NCBI GenBank assembly: GCA_002842935.1
Contig: PHEM01000223.1
Location: 1 to 5,557, forward strand
Reading direction: 5' to 3'
Source: Alphaproteobacteria bacterium HGW-Alphaproteobacteria-13
Lineage (GTDB): Bacteria; Pseudomonadota; Alphaproteobacteria; Sphingomonadales; Sphingomonadaceae
Length of the DNA stretch: 5,557 bases
Both the position numbers and the translations under genes were made by a program. The first letter of the stretch is position 1, and each line of letters opens with the position of its first letter. Of the stretch, positions 1 through 5,386 are shown piece after piece. The notes under the pieces are model-generated. The model was given only the letters and a program-made list of their open reading frames with translations. It ran no database searches and was not told the DNA's origin.

Positions 1-73
1 TTGTCGAAGCACCGTCCTTCTTCTTGCGGCGCCAAAAGGAAGAACGGCCCTTCGACAAGCTCAGGGCAAACGG
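1..73. repeat. Inverted-repeat hairpin plus dispersed FDKLRANG-type repeat
   Basis: Bases 1-26 pair with 33-58 around a 6-base loop (27-32). The outer 9 bp (1-9 with 50-58, core TTGTCGAAG) are perfect; the rest has four mismatches and one G-T pair. The right arm runs on to about 73, and 51-74 translated on the plus strand reads FDKLRANG, a spurious peptide I recognise from dispersed intergenic repeats of many proteobacteria. The left arm is cut by the window edge. The element lies about 170 bases downstream of petC. It could act as a back-up terminator or RNA-stabilising hairpin, or be a remnant of a small non-autonomous mobile element. The pairing is seen directly; the family assignment is from memory. 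Confidence 0.7.
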
Positions 74-130
74 TGCAGATTTAATGCACGGCACTCTAGA
101 GAATGATCATTTTGGATTGATAGAGCCGTG

Positions 131-155
131 TACGCCCGCGAAGGCGGGAGTCCAT
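131..155. repeat. Small dispersed hairpin repeat (PAKAG type)
   Basis: CCCGC (135-139) and GCGGG (144-148) form a perfect 5-bp stem around the tetraloop GAAG. Bases 132-155 translated on the plus strand give TPAKAGVH, close to the spurious peptide PAKAGIQ that marks a hairpin repeat common between genes of many proteobacteria. It lies between petC and the larger inverted repeat, in sequence with no credible gene. A secondary transcription stop or mRNA 3'-end protection is possible but not shown. The hairpin is seen in the sequence; the repeat family is recalled, not searched. Confidence 0.55.
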
Positions 156-188
156 CTCCGGTCGGCGCGATGTGGAACCGGCAGGAGC

Positions 189-216
189 GGGAGGGCGATC
201 AGGACGACGCCCTCCC
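189..216 (-). terminator. Probable terminator hairpin of the petABC operon
   Basis: GGGAGGGCG (189-197) and CGCCCTCCC (208-216) form a perfect 9-bp, GC-rich stem with a 10-base loop, starting 9 bases after the petC stop codon on the minus strand. Position and stability fit an intrinsic terminator or a 3'-end-stabilising hairpin. No clear T tract follows on the minus strand, so termination may be inefficient or Rho-assisted. Confidence 0.6.
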
Positions 217-225
217 CCATTATCC

Positions 226-1035
226 TCAATGCTTCTTGTCGGCCCAGATGTTGCGGTACGACAAATAGGTCAGGCCGCTGAAGATCAGCAGGAAGATGAT
301 CGCGGCCCAGCCCACCTGCACGCGCTTCACCAGCTTCGGCTCGGCAGTCCAGACGAGAAACGCGGTCACATCCTTCGACATCTGGTCGACCGTCGCCTTG
401 GTGCCGTCGGCATAGGTCACCTGATCGTCCGCCAACGGCTTGGCCATGGCGAGGTTCAGGTTGGCGAAATAGGGATTGTAGTGCAGCCCCGTGCCCGGCT
501 GAAGCTCCTTGGGCAGGTTCGCCGGCGGGTTCTGATAGCCGGTCAGCAGCGAATAGACATAGTCCTTGCCGCCTTCGCGCGCCTTGGTGATCAGCGACAG
601 GTCGGGCGGCAGCGCATTGTTGTTCGCTGCGCGCGCCGCGACTTCATTGGCATAGGGCGCCGGGAAATGATCCGACGGCACGCCGTCGCGCGTCGCCGGC
701 TCGCCCGTGTCGGGATTGATCGACGGCACCTGGAAACCCTTGGCGAAGGTCTTCACCTGGCCTTCGGTGTAGCCGAGGTCCTGGATGTTGCGGAACGCGA
801 CGAGGTTCAGGCTGTGGCAGGCCGAGCAGACCTCCCTATAGACCTGCATCCCGCGCTGAAGCTGCGCCTTGTCCCAGTGCGGCATCAGGCCGTCGCTGGC
901 GAGCTTCAGGTGCTTCGGATGCTTGTGGAACTCGTGCGAGGCATTGGGTTCATTGGTGAGCGGCGTCGTGAGGATCGCGAGCACCAGCGCGGCAATGAAA
1001 CCCAGGCCGACGAGAAAACCGAGCGGACGAACCAT
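226..1035 (-). CDS. petC: Cytochrome c1, heme subunit of the bc1 complex
   Basis: 269 aa. Cytochrome c1 takes electrons from the Rieske protein and passes them to soluble or membrane cytochrome c on the periplasmic side. Residues 5-23 are a hydrophobic N-terminal export or anchor segment. CSACH at 70-74 is the CxxCH heme c site, and C70 and C73 are the only cysteines. The conserved ALPPDLSLI block is at 141-149, and NPYF at 187-190 precedes M197 in LAMAKPL, the expected axial heme ligand. Residues about 243-260 form the C-terminal membrane anchor followed by the usual RNIW. The ATG at 1035 is chosen over an in-frame ATG at 1107 because it begins the hydrophobic segment, has AGGAG 11 bases upstream, and the longer form would overlap petB and add an arginine-rich stretch. 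Last gene of the operon, 31 bases after petB. Four histidines at 34-42 are notable. Confidence 0.95.
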   Translation of the reverse strand: MVRPLGFLVGLGFIAALVLAILTTPLTNEPNASHEFHKHPKHLKLASDGLMPHWDKAQLQRGMQVYREVCSACHSLNLVAFRNIQDLGYTEGQVKTFAKGFQVPSINPDTGEPATRDGVPSDHFPAPYANEVAARAANNNALPPDLSLITKAREGGKDYVYSLLTGYQNPPANLPKELQPGTGLHYNPYFANLNLAMAKPLADDQVTYADGTKATVDQMSKDVTAFLVWTAEPKLVKRVQVGWAAIIFLLIFSGLTYLSYRNIWADKKH

Positions 1036-1066
1036 GGCTGTATCAGCTCCTATATAAGTCCGGCGC

Positions 1067-2347
1067 TCAGGCCGTGGCCGCCGACGCGTCGTCGGCATGT
1101 TTTGCAAGGACCGCTTCCGTGATCGAATTCGGCATCGGTTCGGGACGTTCGATCCGCGACACGATCGGCAGGATGATCAGGAAGTGGGCGAAATAATAGA
1201 TCGACCCGATCTGGCTGAGGATGACCCACGGCTGTTCGGCGGGCATCTTGCCGCAGACGCCGAGCAGCAGCACGTCGGCCACCAGCACCCAGAAGAACTT
1301 CCGGTACAGCGGGCGATAGTTCGACGACTTCACCGGCGAGCTGTCGAGCCAGGGCAGGAAGAACAGCAGCGCGATCGCCGCGAACATCGCGATGACGCCC
1401 CACAGCTTTGCATCGATCCACAGGAAGTTGAAGGTGAAGGCGCGCAGGATCGCGTAGAAGGGCCAGAAATACCATTCGGGAACGATGTGCGCGGGCGTCG
1501 AAAGCGGGTTCGCCTGGATATAATTGTCGGCGTGGCCGAGCAGGTTCGGCGTGAAGAAGGTCAGCGCCGCGAACAGGATCAGGAAGACGCCCAGCCCGAA
1601 GCCGTCCTTCGCCGTATAATAGGGGTGGAAGGGCACCGTGTCCTGCTCGTCCTTCACCTCGATGCCGGTCGGGTTCGACGAACCCGGAATGTGCAGCGCC
1701 CAGATGTGCAGGATGATGACCGCCGCGATCACGAACGGCAGCAGATAGTGCAGCGAGAAGAAGCGGTTGAGCGCGGCATTGTCCGGCGCGAAGCCGCCGA
1801 GCAGCCACACGCGCAGCGGCTCGCCGACGCCGGGAATCGCGGAGAAGAAGCCCGTGATCACCTGCGCGCCCCAGAAGCTCATCTGGCCCCAGGGAAGGAC
1901 ATAGCCCATGAAGGCCGTCGCCATCATCAGCAGGAAGATCACGACGCCGAGCAGCCACACCATCTCGCGCGGCGCCTTGTACGACCCGTAATAAAGACCG
2001 CGGAAGATGTGGAGATAGACGACGATGAAGAACATGCTCGCGCCGTTCATATGCGCATAGCGGATGAACCAGCCCGCGTTCACGTCGCGCATGATATGCT
2101 CGACCGAATTGAAGGCGACGTCCGCATGGGCGGCATAATGCATCGCGAGCACGATGCCGGTGACGATCTGGATGACCAGCGCGGCGCCCGCGAGGACGCC
2201 GAAGTTCCAGAAATAATTGAGGTTGCGCGGCACCGGATAGCCGGAACCGATCGCATTATAGACGAGGCGCGGCAGCGGCAGCTTCTCGTCCAGCCATTTC
2301 ATCAGCGGCTGCTGGGGCTGGTATTGGTTGGCCCAGGGAAAGCTCAT
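1067..2347 (-). CDS. petB: Cytochrome b, quinone-binding core of the bc1 complex
   Basis: 426 aa, full length for a bacterial cytochrome b. This membrane subunit oxidises ubiquinol at the Qo site and reduces quinone at Qi, driving the proton-translocating Q cycle. Heme ligands match the family by position: H99 (in RYAHMNG) and H200 (in SLHYLLP) for heme bL, and H113 (in YLHIFRG) and H214 (in ILHIWALH) for heme bH, each pair 14 residues apart. The Qo motif PEWY is at 290-293, and GSSNPTG at 222-228 matches the conserved segment after the fourth helix. The sequence supports eight membrane helices, ending in a sphingomonad-like tail (PMPNSITEAVL, 404-414). The ATG at 2347 has AGGAG 9 bases upstream, and the first A of that motif is the last base of the petA stop codon, so translation is probably coupled. 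It sits 13 bases after petA and 31 before petC. Confidence 0.97.
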   Translation of the reverse strand: MSFPWANQYQPQQPLMKWLDEKLPLPRLVYNAIGSGYPVPRNLNYFWNFGVLAGAALVIQIVTGIVLAMHYAAHADVAFNSVEHIMRDVNAGWFIRYAHMNGASMFFIVVYLHIFRGLYYGSYKAPREMVWLLGVVIFLLMMATAFMGYVLPWGQMSFWGAQVITGFFSAIPGVGEPLRVWLLGGFAPDNAALNRFFSLHYLLPFVIAAVIILHIWALHIPGSSNPTGIEVKDEQDTVPFHPYYTAKDGFGLGVFLILFAALTFFTPNLLGHADNYIQANPLSTPAHIVPEWYFWPFYAILRAFTFNFLWIDAKLWGVIAMFAAIALLFFLPWLDSSPVKSSNYRPLYRKFFWVLVADVLLLGVCGKMPAEQPWVILSQIGSIYYFAHFLIILPIVSRIERPEPMPNSITEAVLAKHADDASAATA

Positions 2348-2363
2348 CTTATCTCGCTCCTCA
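2348..2363 (-). promoter_or_regulatory. petB ribosome binding site overlapping the petA stop
   Basis: On the minus strand the petA stop TGA (2363-2361) runs directly into AGGAG (2361-2357), with a 9-base spacer to the petB ATG. Because the stop and the ribosome binding site share a base, ribosomes ending petA could start petB directly, which would help equal production of Rieske protein and cytochrome b. The overlap is seen; coupling is inferred. Confidence 0.7.
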
Positions 2364-2918
2364 GCCGATCGTCACGACGGTGTCGCTGGTGAATTCATAG
2401 GGCGGCACGACCAGGTTGGTCGGCGCGGGACCTTTGCGGATGCGCGCCGCGGTGTCGTAGTGCGAGCCGTGGCACGGGCAGAAATAGCCGCCGAAGTCGC
2501 CGCGATTCTCGCCCTCCGCCGCACCCAGCGGCACGCAGCCGAGGTGCGTGCAGACGCCCAGCGTGATCAGCCAGTTCTCCTTGCCCGGCTTGGTGCGTTC
2601 GGCCAGCGTCTGCGCATCGCGCAGGCTGCCGAGCGGAACCTTGTTCGCCTCGTCGATTTCGGCGGTGGTCAGGTTGCGGACGAACACCGGCTGCTTGCGC
2701 CAGCTCGTCTTGATCGCCTGGCCCGTCTGGATCGCCGAAATGTCGATTTCGGTCGACGACAGCGCGAGCACATCGGCGGAGGGACTCATCTGATTGACCA
2801 GCGGCAACACCACCGCCACCGTGCCGACACCGGCAAAACTGACTGCCGCGATATTGATGAAGTCGCGGCGCCGGACGCCATCCTCGACTGCGGCGCTAGG
2901 TTCGGATTCACTGGCCAT
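2361..2918 (-). CDS. petA: Rieske iron-sulfur subunit of the bc1 complex
   Basis: 185 aa, the usual length of a bacterial bc1 Rieske protein. It carries a [2Fe-2S] cluster that takes the first electron from ubiquinol at the Qo site and swings to cytochrome c1. RRRDF at 16-20 followed by a hydrophobic stretch (21-41) is a Tat-type signal that normally stays as a membrane anchor, so the folded cluster domain reaches the periplasm by the Tat route. Box 1 is CTHLGC (123-128) and box 2 is CPCHGS (147-152). By homology C123, H125, C147 and H150 bind the cluster, and C128 and C149 form the stabilising disulfide. GPAP is at 163-166, in the Pro loop. The ATG at 2918 has AGGG 7 bases upstream. It is first in the operon and probably the first cistron from the promoter region at 2919-3108. 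Confidence 0.97.
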   Translation of the reverse strand: MASESEPSAAVEDGVRRRDFINIAAVSFAGVGTVAVVLPLVNQMSPSADVLALSSTEIDISAIQTGQAIKTSWRKQPVFVRNLTTAEIDEANKVPLGSLRDAQTLAERTKPGKENWLITLGVCTHLGCVPLGAAEGENRGDFGGYFCPCHGSHYDTAARIRKGPAPTNLVVPPYEFTSDTVVTIG

Positions 2919-2950
2919 TCGATTGCCCTATACATGGGTGAAACGACAAT

Positions 2951-2972
2951 TTTCCCCGGAAAGGACGTGTCC
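2951..2972. promoter_or_regulatory. Two adjacent short dyads upstream of petA
   Basis: TTTCC-CC-GGAAA (2951-2962) is followed directly by GGAC-GT-GTCC (2963-2972). Both are inverted repeats with 2-base centres, too tight to be RNA hairpins, so if functional they would more likely be protein-binding sites. They lie 33-54 bases upstream of the petA start, within the leader expected from the candidate promoter. I recognise neither as the site of a named regulator. Chance is possible in a short GC-rich region. Confidence 0.25.
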
Positions 2973-3029
2973 CCTGACCACGCGCGCACGAAACGGCACA
3001 GCCCGGCGGCCCCTCCGGGAATTGCGGGC

Positions 3030-3058
3030 CTGATAGCCGGACATCCCGGCCTTGCCAA
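3030..3058 (-). promoter_or_regulatory. Candidate sigma70-type promoter for petABC
   Basis: On the minus strand, TTGGCA (3058-3053) and TATCAG (3035-3030) are separated by exactly 17 bases. They match TTGACA at five of six positions and TATAAT at four of six. Transcription would begin near 3023 and give a leader of about 105 bases before the petA ATG. It is the best spaced pair I found by eye in the divergent gap. High-GC alphaproteobacterial promoters often diverge from the consensus, so this remains a candidate. Confidence 0.35.
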
Positions 3059-3108
3059 CAGGCAATTTCCGCTTCGCGCGCCCGCGCCGCCCCGGCTATG
3101 ACGCGATC

Positions 3109-3567
3109 ATGCAAATCGCGCTCTTCCAACCGGACATCGCCGGCAATGTCGGCACCACGCTGCGCACCGCCGCCTGCTTCGGCGTGCCCGCGCATATCGT
3201 CGAGCCGTGCGGCTTTCCCTTTTCCGATGCGGCGCTGAAGCGGGCGGGAATGGATTATGCCGAACGCGCGAACGTGCGGCGTCACGCCGACTGGGCGGCG
3301 TTCGAGCAATGGCGGGCAGAGGCGGGCGGACGCCTCGTCCTTCTGACCACCGCCGGCGCGGCGCCCTTGCCCGGTTTCGCCTTTGCCGCCGGCGACATCC
3401 TGCTGCTCGGCGCCGAATCCTCGGGCGTGCCGCCACATGTCCACGACGCGGCGGCCGCGCGCGTCCTCATTCCGATGCGGCCGGGCTTTCGATCCTTGAA
3501 TGTCGCGGTCGCGGCTGGCATCGCTCTGGCGGAAGCTCTCAGACAGACGAAAGGCTTTGCGGCATGA
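3109..3567 (+). CDS. trmL: TrmL-type tRNA (cytidine/uridine-34 2'-O) methyltransferase
   Basis: 152 aa, close to the single-domain SPOUT enzyme TrmL. The family uses S-adenosylmethionine to methylate the 2'-OH of the wobble nucleotide in tRNA-Leu(CAA) and tRNA-Leu(UAA), supporting accurate codon reading. Motif 1 is the N-terminal IALFQPDIAGNVGTTLR, with N13 and R19. Motif 2 is GAESSG at 101-106 and motif 3 is IPM...RSLNVAVA at 121-135; motifs 2 and 3 form the trefoil-knot cofactor site. The ATG at 3109 is chosen because family homology begins exactly there. An in-frame TTG at 3052 would add 19 residues with no family resemblance, and no strong ribosome binding site precedes either start. The stop overlaps the hemF start (ATGA), so the two are probably cotranscribed. 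Another SPOUT substrate cannot be excluded. Confidence 0.88.
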   Translation: MQIALFQPDIAGNVGTTLRTAACFGVPAHIVEPCGFPFSDAALKRAGMDYAERANVRRHADWAAFEQWRAEAGGRLVLLTTAGAAPLPGFAFAAGDILLLGAESSGVPPHVHDAAAARVLIPMRPGFRSLNVAVAAGIALAEALRQTKGFAA

Positions 3568-4424
3568 TTTCGCTCGATTCCCAGCAACAGGCGGCGCGCG
3601 ACTGGTTCGAGTCGCTGCGCGACCGCATCTGCGCCGAATTCGAGGCGATCGAGGCGGAGGCGGGCAGCGACGCGCGCTTCGCCTATACGCCGTGGGACCG
3701 CGAGGCCGACGGAATCGTCCCCGGCGAGGGCGGCGGCGGCGTGCGCGGCGTGATGACGGGGCAGGTGTTCGAGAAAGTCGGCGTCAACGTGTCGACCGTG
3801 GGCGGCCGCTTCGCCCCCGACTTCGCCCAGTCGATCCACGGCGCGGAAGAGGACCCGAGCTTCTTCGCCACGGGAATCAGCCTCGTCGCGCACATGTCCA
3901 ATCCGCATGTCCCGGCGGTGCATATGAACACGCGCTTCCTCGCGACGACGAAGCGCTGGTTCGGCGGCGGCGCCGATCTCAACCCGCCGATTCCCTATGC
4001 CGAGGATACGGGCGCCTTCCACGCCCGGCTGCGCGCCGCCTGCGCGCCCTTTGGTCCCGACGTCTATGAACGCTATGCCAAATGGGCCGAGGATTATTTC
4101 TATATCCCGCATCGCGGCGTCCATCGCGGCGTCGGCGGCATCTTCTATGACCACCTCGAGTGCGGCGACGATGCGGAATTCGACCGTCATTTCCAGCTCA
4201 CGCGCGCGGTCGGCGAGGCGTTCCTCGACATCTTCCCGCAGATCGTGCGGCGGCGGATGAACCAGCCCTTCACCGAGGCGGAGCGTGAACAGCAGCTCGT
4301 GTGGCGCGGCCGCTATGCCGAATTCAACCTCGTCTATGACCGGGGCACGCTGTTCGGACTGAAGACCGGGGGCAATATCGACGCGATCCTGATGAGCCTG
4401 CCGCCCGTCGCGAAGTGGCGCTGA
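3564..4424 (+). CDS. hemF: Oxygen-dependent coproporphyrinogen III oxidase
   Basis: 286 aa, near the usual length of about 300. The enzyme oxidatively decarboxylates two propionates of coproporphyrinogen III to give protoporphyrinogen IX, using O2 and no metal or cofactor in most accounts, in the cytoplasm. The glycine-rich stretch (54-59), the HMSNPHVPAVHMNTRF block (110-125), WFGGGADLNP (132-141) and the C-terminal YDRGTLFGLKTGGN block (258-271) are all family hallmarks. The signature region K173-D196 is present, but has A175 where the pattern I remember has Cys, and H187 in the HRGVHRG segment where many relatives have Glu. The ATG at 3564 overlaps the trmL stop and has GAAAGG 9 bases upstream; an in-frame ATG at 3207 would only add antifamily sequence overlapping trmL. 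Its product supplies heme for the cytochromes encoded divergently nearby. It ends 2 bases from a convergent gene. Confidence 0.95.
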   Translation: MISLDSQQQAARDWFESLRDRICAEFEAIEAEAGSDARFAYTPWDREADGIVPGEGGGGVRGVMTGQVFEKVGVNVSTVGGRFAPDFAQSIHGAEEDPSFFATGISLVAHMSNPHVPAVHMNTRFLATTKRWFGGGADLNPPIPYAEDTGAFHARLRAACAPFGPDVYERYAKWAEDYFYIPHRGVHRGVGGIFYDHLECGDDAEFDRHFQLTRAVGEAFLDIFPQIVRRRMNQPFTEAEREQQLVWRGRYAEFNLVYDRGTLFGLKTGGNIDAILMSLPPVAKWR

Positions 4425-4431
4425 TATCAGC
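4420..4431. repeat. 12-bp perfect palindrome spanning two convergent stop codons
   Basis: GCTGATATCAGC is its own reverse complement. It contains the hemF stop TGA (4422-4424) on the plus strand and the stop of the convergent membrane-protein gene (4429-4427) on the minus strand, both preceded by GC. With no loop it is not a useful RNA hairpin, and no T tracts follow, so it is not a conventional bidirectional terminator. Confidence 0.6.
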
Positions 4432-5242
4432 TGAAGACATTCTCCCGCCCCGGCGCCGCGAGCTGGCGATAGGCGGCGGCGGTCACGGCCAGCGACACCA
4501 GCCCGCCCACGGCGGCGACGCCCGCCTCCACGAATCCCGACAGCAACCGCGCCGCGCCGGATTCGGTTCCGCCCAGCGCGGCAAAGACACCGCCGACCAG
4601 CACCGCGGCGATCAGCACCACCAGCGTCACCAGGAACAGGAACAGGAATATCTGCCAGCCATTACCCTTCGTCAGCGCCAGGCTTTCGCGGATCGCCGCC
4701 AGCGGATTCGATTCGCCCCGGTCGGCGATGACGGGCGAGACCAGCGCGAGCCGCCCCCAGAAATAGGCGCACAGTCCGACCAGCAGCACCAGTCCGACGA
4801 TCAGCAGCAGGATACCGCCGGGACCGCCGAGCGCGGCGCCCGGCATGATCAGCACCAGCGCCCCGATCGCCAGCGCGGCGCCGAGCAATATCTGCACCGC
4901 GACCACGGTCGGGATCATCCGCAGCGCGAAGCCGAGCGCATCGCCGACGCTGGTCCCCGTGCGCGACAGCCACAGCCGCAGCACACCGACGCCGCCGATC
5001 GCGCCGACCAGCGCGATCAGCAATTGATAGGGCAGCGCCGCCCGCGCGCTTTCGAGGAAGGCGGCCTGGACCTGCTGCATCGAGGCGTCGGCGGCGGGCT
5101 GGATCGGCACGGGACCGAACCAGCTGACCGCCAGCGTCGGCAGGAACAGGAAGACCGCCGCGATCGTTCCCGTCAGCGCACTGTGCGACCGCAGCAGGAC
5201 CACGCTGTCCTCCCACGCCGCGCCCATATCGAATTTCGGCAT
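4427..5242 (-). CDS. Integral membrane protein of unknown function
   Basis: 271 aa. About six hydrophobic segments are visible, near residues 22-41, 71-92, 112-135, 142-165, 197-221 and 238-257. The short N terminus begins MPKFDMGAAWEDSVVLLRSH, and the loop between segments four and five (RLALVSPVIADRGESNPLAAI, then RESLALTKGNGWQ) is the most conserved-looking part. This pattern recalls the membrane domain attached to some glycerophosphodiester phosphodiesterases and YciC-like inner-membrane proteins, in which a polar loop with R and a S/T-x-G-x-x-W motif precedes a helix. No catalytic domain is present, so an enzyme name would be unsafe. The ATG at 5242 has GGAG 5 bases upstream. It converges with hemF with a 2-base gap and diverges from lipB. 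Family resemblance is a weak recollection. Confidence 0.85.
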   Translation of the reverse strand: MPKFDMGAAWEDSVVLLRSHSALTGTIAAVFLFLPTLAVSWFGPVPIQPAADASMQQVQAAFLESARAALPYQLLIALVGAIGGVGVLRLWLSRTGTSVGDALGFALRMIPTVVAVQILLGAALAIGALVLIMPGAALGGPGGILLLIVGLVLLVGLCAYFWGRLALVSPVIADRGESNPLAAIRESLALTKGNGWQIFLFLFLVTLVVLIAAVLVGGVFAALGGTESGAARLLSGFVEAGVAAVGGLVSLAVTAAAYRQLAAPGRENVFS

Positions 5243-5386
5243 TGATGCTCCATGACTTTTCCGGAACGGATGGGCCGCGAAGGTGGCGATCTAAACCTTG
5301 TCTGTCCAGCCCCTTACCCCAACCCCTTCCCGGCGCCGCCCGTCCCTCTTGCCTCGCGCGGCGCAAACAGGCAGGAAGCCGCCGCG
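5243..5386. promoter_or_regulatory. Divergent intergenic region, membrane-protein gene and lipB
   Basis: This 144-base gap must hold the start signals of both divergent genes unless they are transcribed from further away. Ribosome binding sites are clear: GGAG (5251-5248, minus) for the membrane-protein gene and AGGAAG (5373-5378, plus) for lipB. No convincing -35/-10 pair was found by eye in either direction. From about 5299 to 5355 the plus strand is markedly pyrimidine-rich and includes a G-quadruplex motif on the minus strand. Confidence 0.5.
5310..5331 (-). promoter_or_regulatory. Putative G-quadruplex motif
   Basis: Read on the minus strand, four G runs of 4, 4, 4 and 3 bases are separated by loops TAA, TT and AA (order by plus-strand position), fitting the G3+N1-7 rule exactly. 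The short AT-only loops make this more than simple GC richness. It lies 68-89 bases upstream of the membrane-protein gene start. It could fold in DNA or, if transcribed, in that gene's 5' leader; the plus strand could form an i-motif. It also resembles C-rich intergenic repeats that I recall from other proteobacteria. Folding and function are inferred. Confidence 0.55.

Noticed and set aside
102..111. AATGATCATT palindrome
   Set aside because: A single 10-bp palindrome in non-coding DNA far from any gene start; no partner site or promoter nearby.
24..281. 85-codon plus-strand frame at the left end
   Set aside because: It is made of two dispersed repeats (FDKLRANG and PAKAGV peptides) and then runs antisense into petC; no family resemblance and no ribosome binding site.
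1036..1107. Upstream ATG extension of petC
   Set aside because: It would overlap the petB end and put an Arg-rich stretch before the export segment; the ATG at 1035 has a better ribosome binding site and fits the family.
172..2392. Long plus-strand open frames opposite petC and petB (316 and 431 codons)
   Set aside because: They are antisense to clearly conserved cytochrome genes, have low-complexity Arg/Asp/Glu/His-rich composition, and reflect GC-biased codons on the coding strand.
2923..2950. Plus-strand TTGCCC-N16-GACAAT as a trmL promoter
   Set aside because: Only four of six matches in each box, about 160 bases from the gene and overlapping the petA translation start; too weak to call.
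3002..3019. CCCGG...CCGGG hairpin in the petA-trmL gap
   Set aside because: A 5-bp GC stem with an 8-base loop is expected by chance in DNA this GC-rich, and it has no positional support.
3052..3108. TTG-start extension of trmL, and the TTGCC-AACA-GGCAA hairpin at its start
   Set aside because: The 19 extra residues do not resemble TrmL, whose homology begins at the ATG at 3109. The 5-bp hairpin is short and overlaps the -35 box proposed for petABC.
4427..5242. Naming the membrane protein a glycerophosphodiester phosphodiesterase
   Set aside because: Only the membrane-domain pattern is recalled; the catalytic domain is absent, so an enzymatic name is unsupported.
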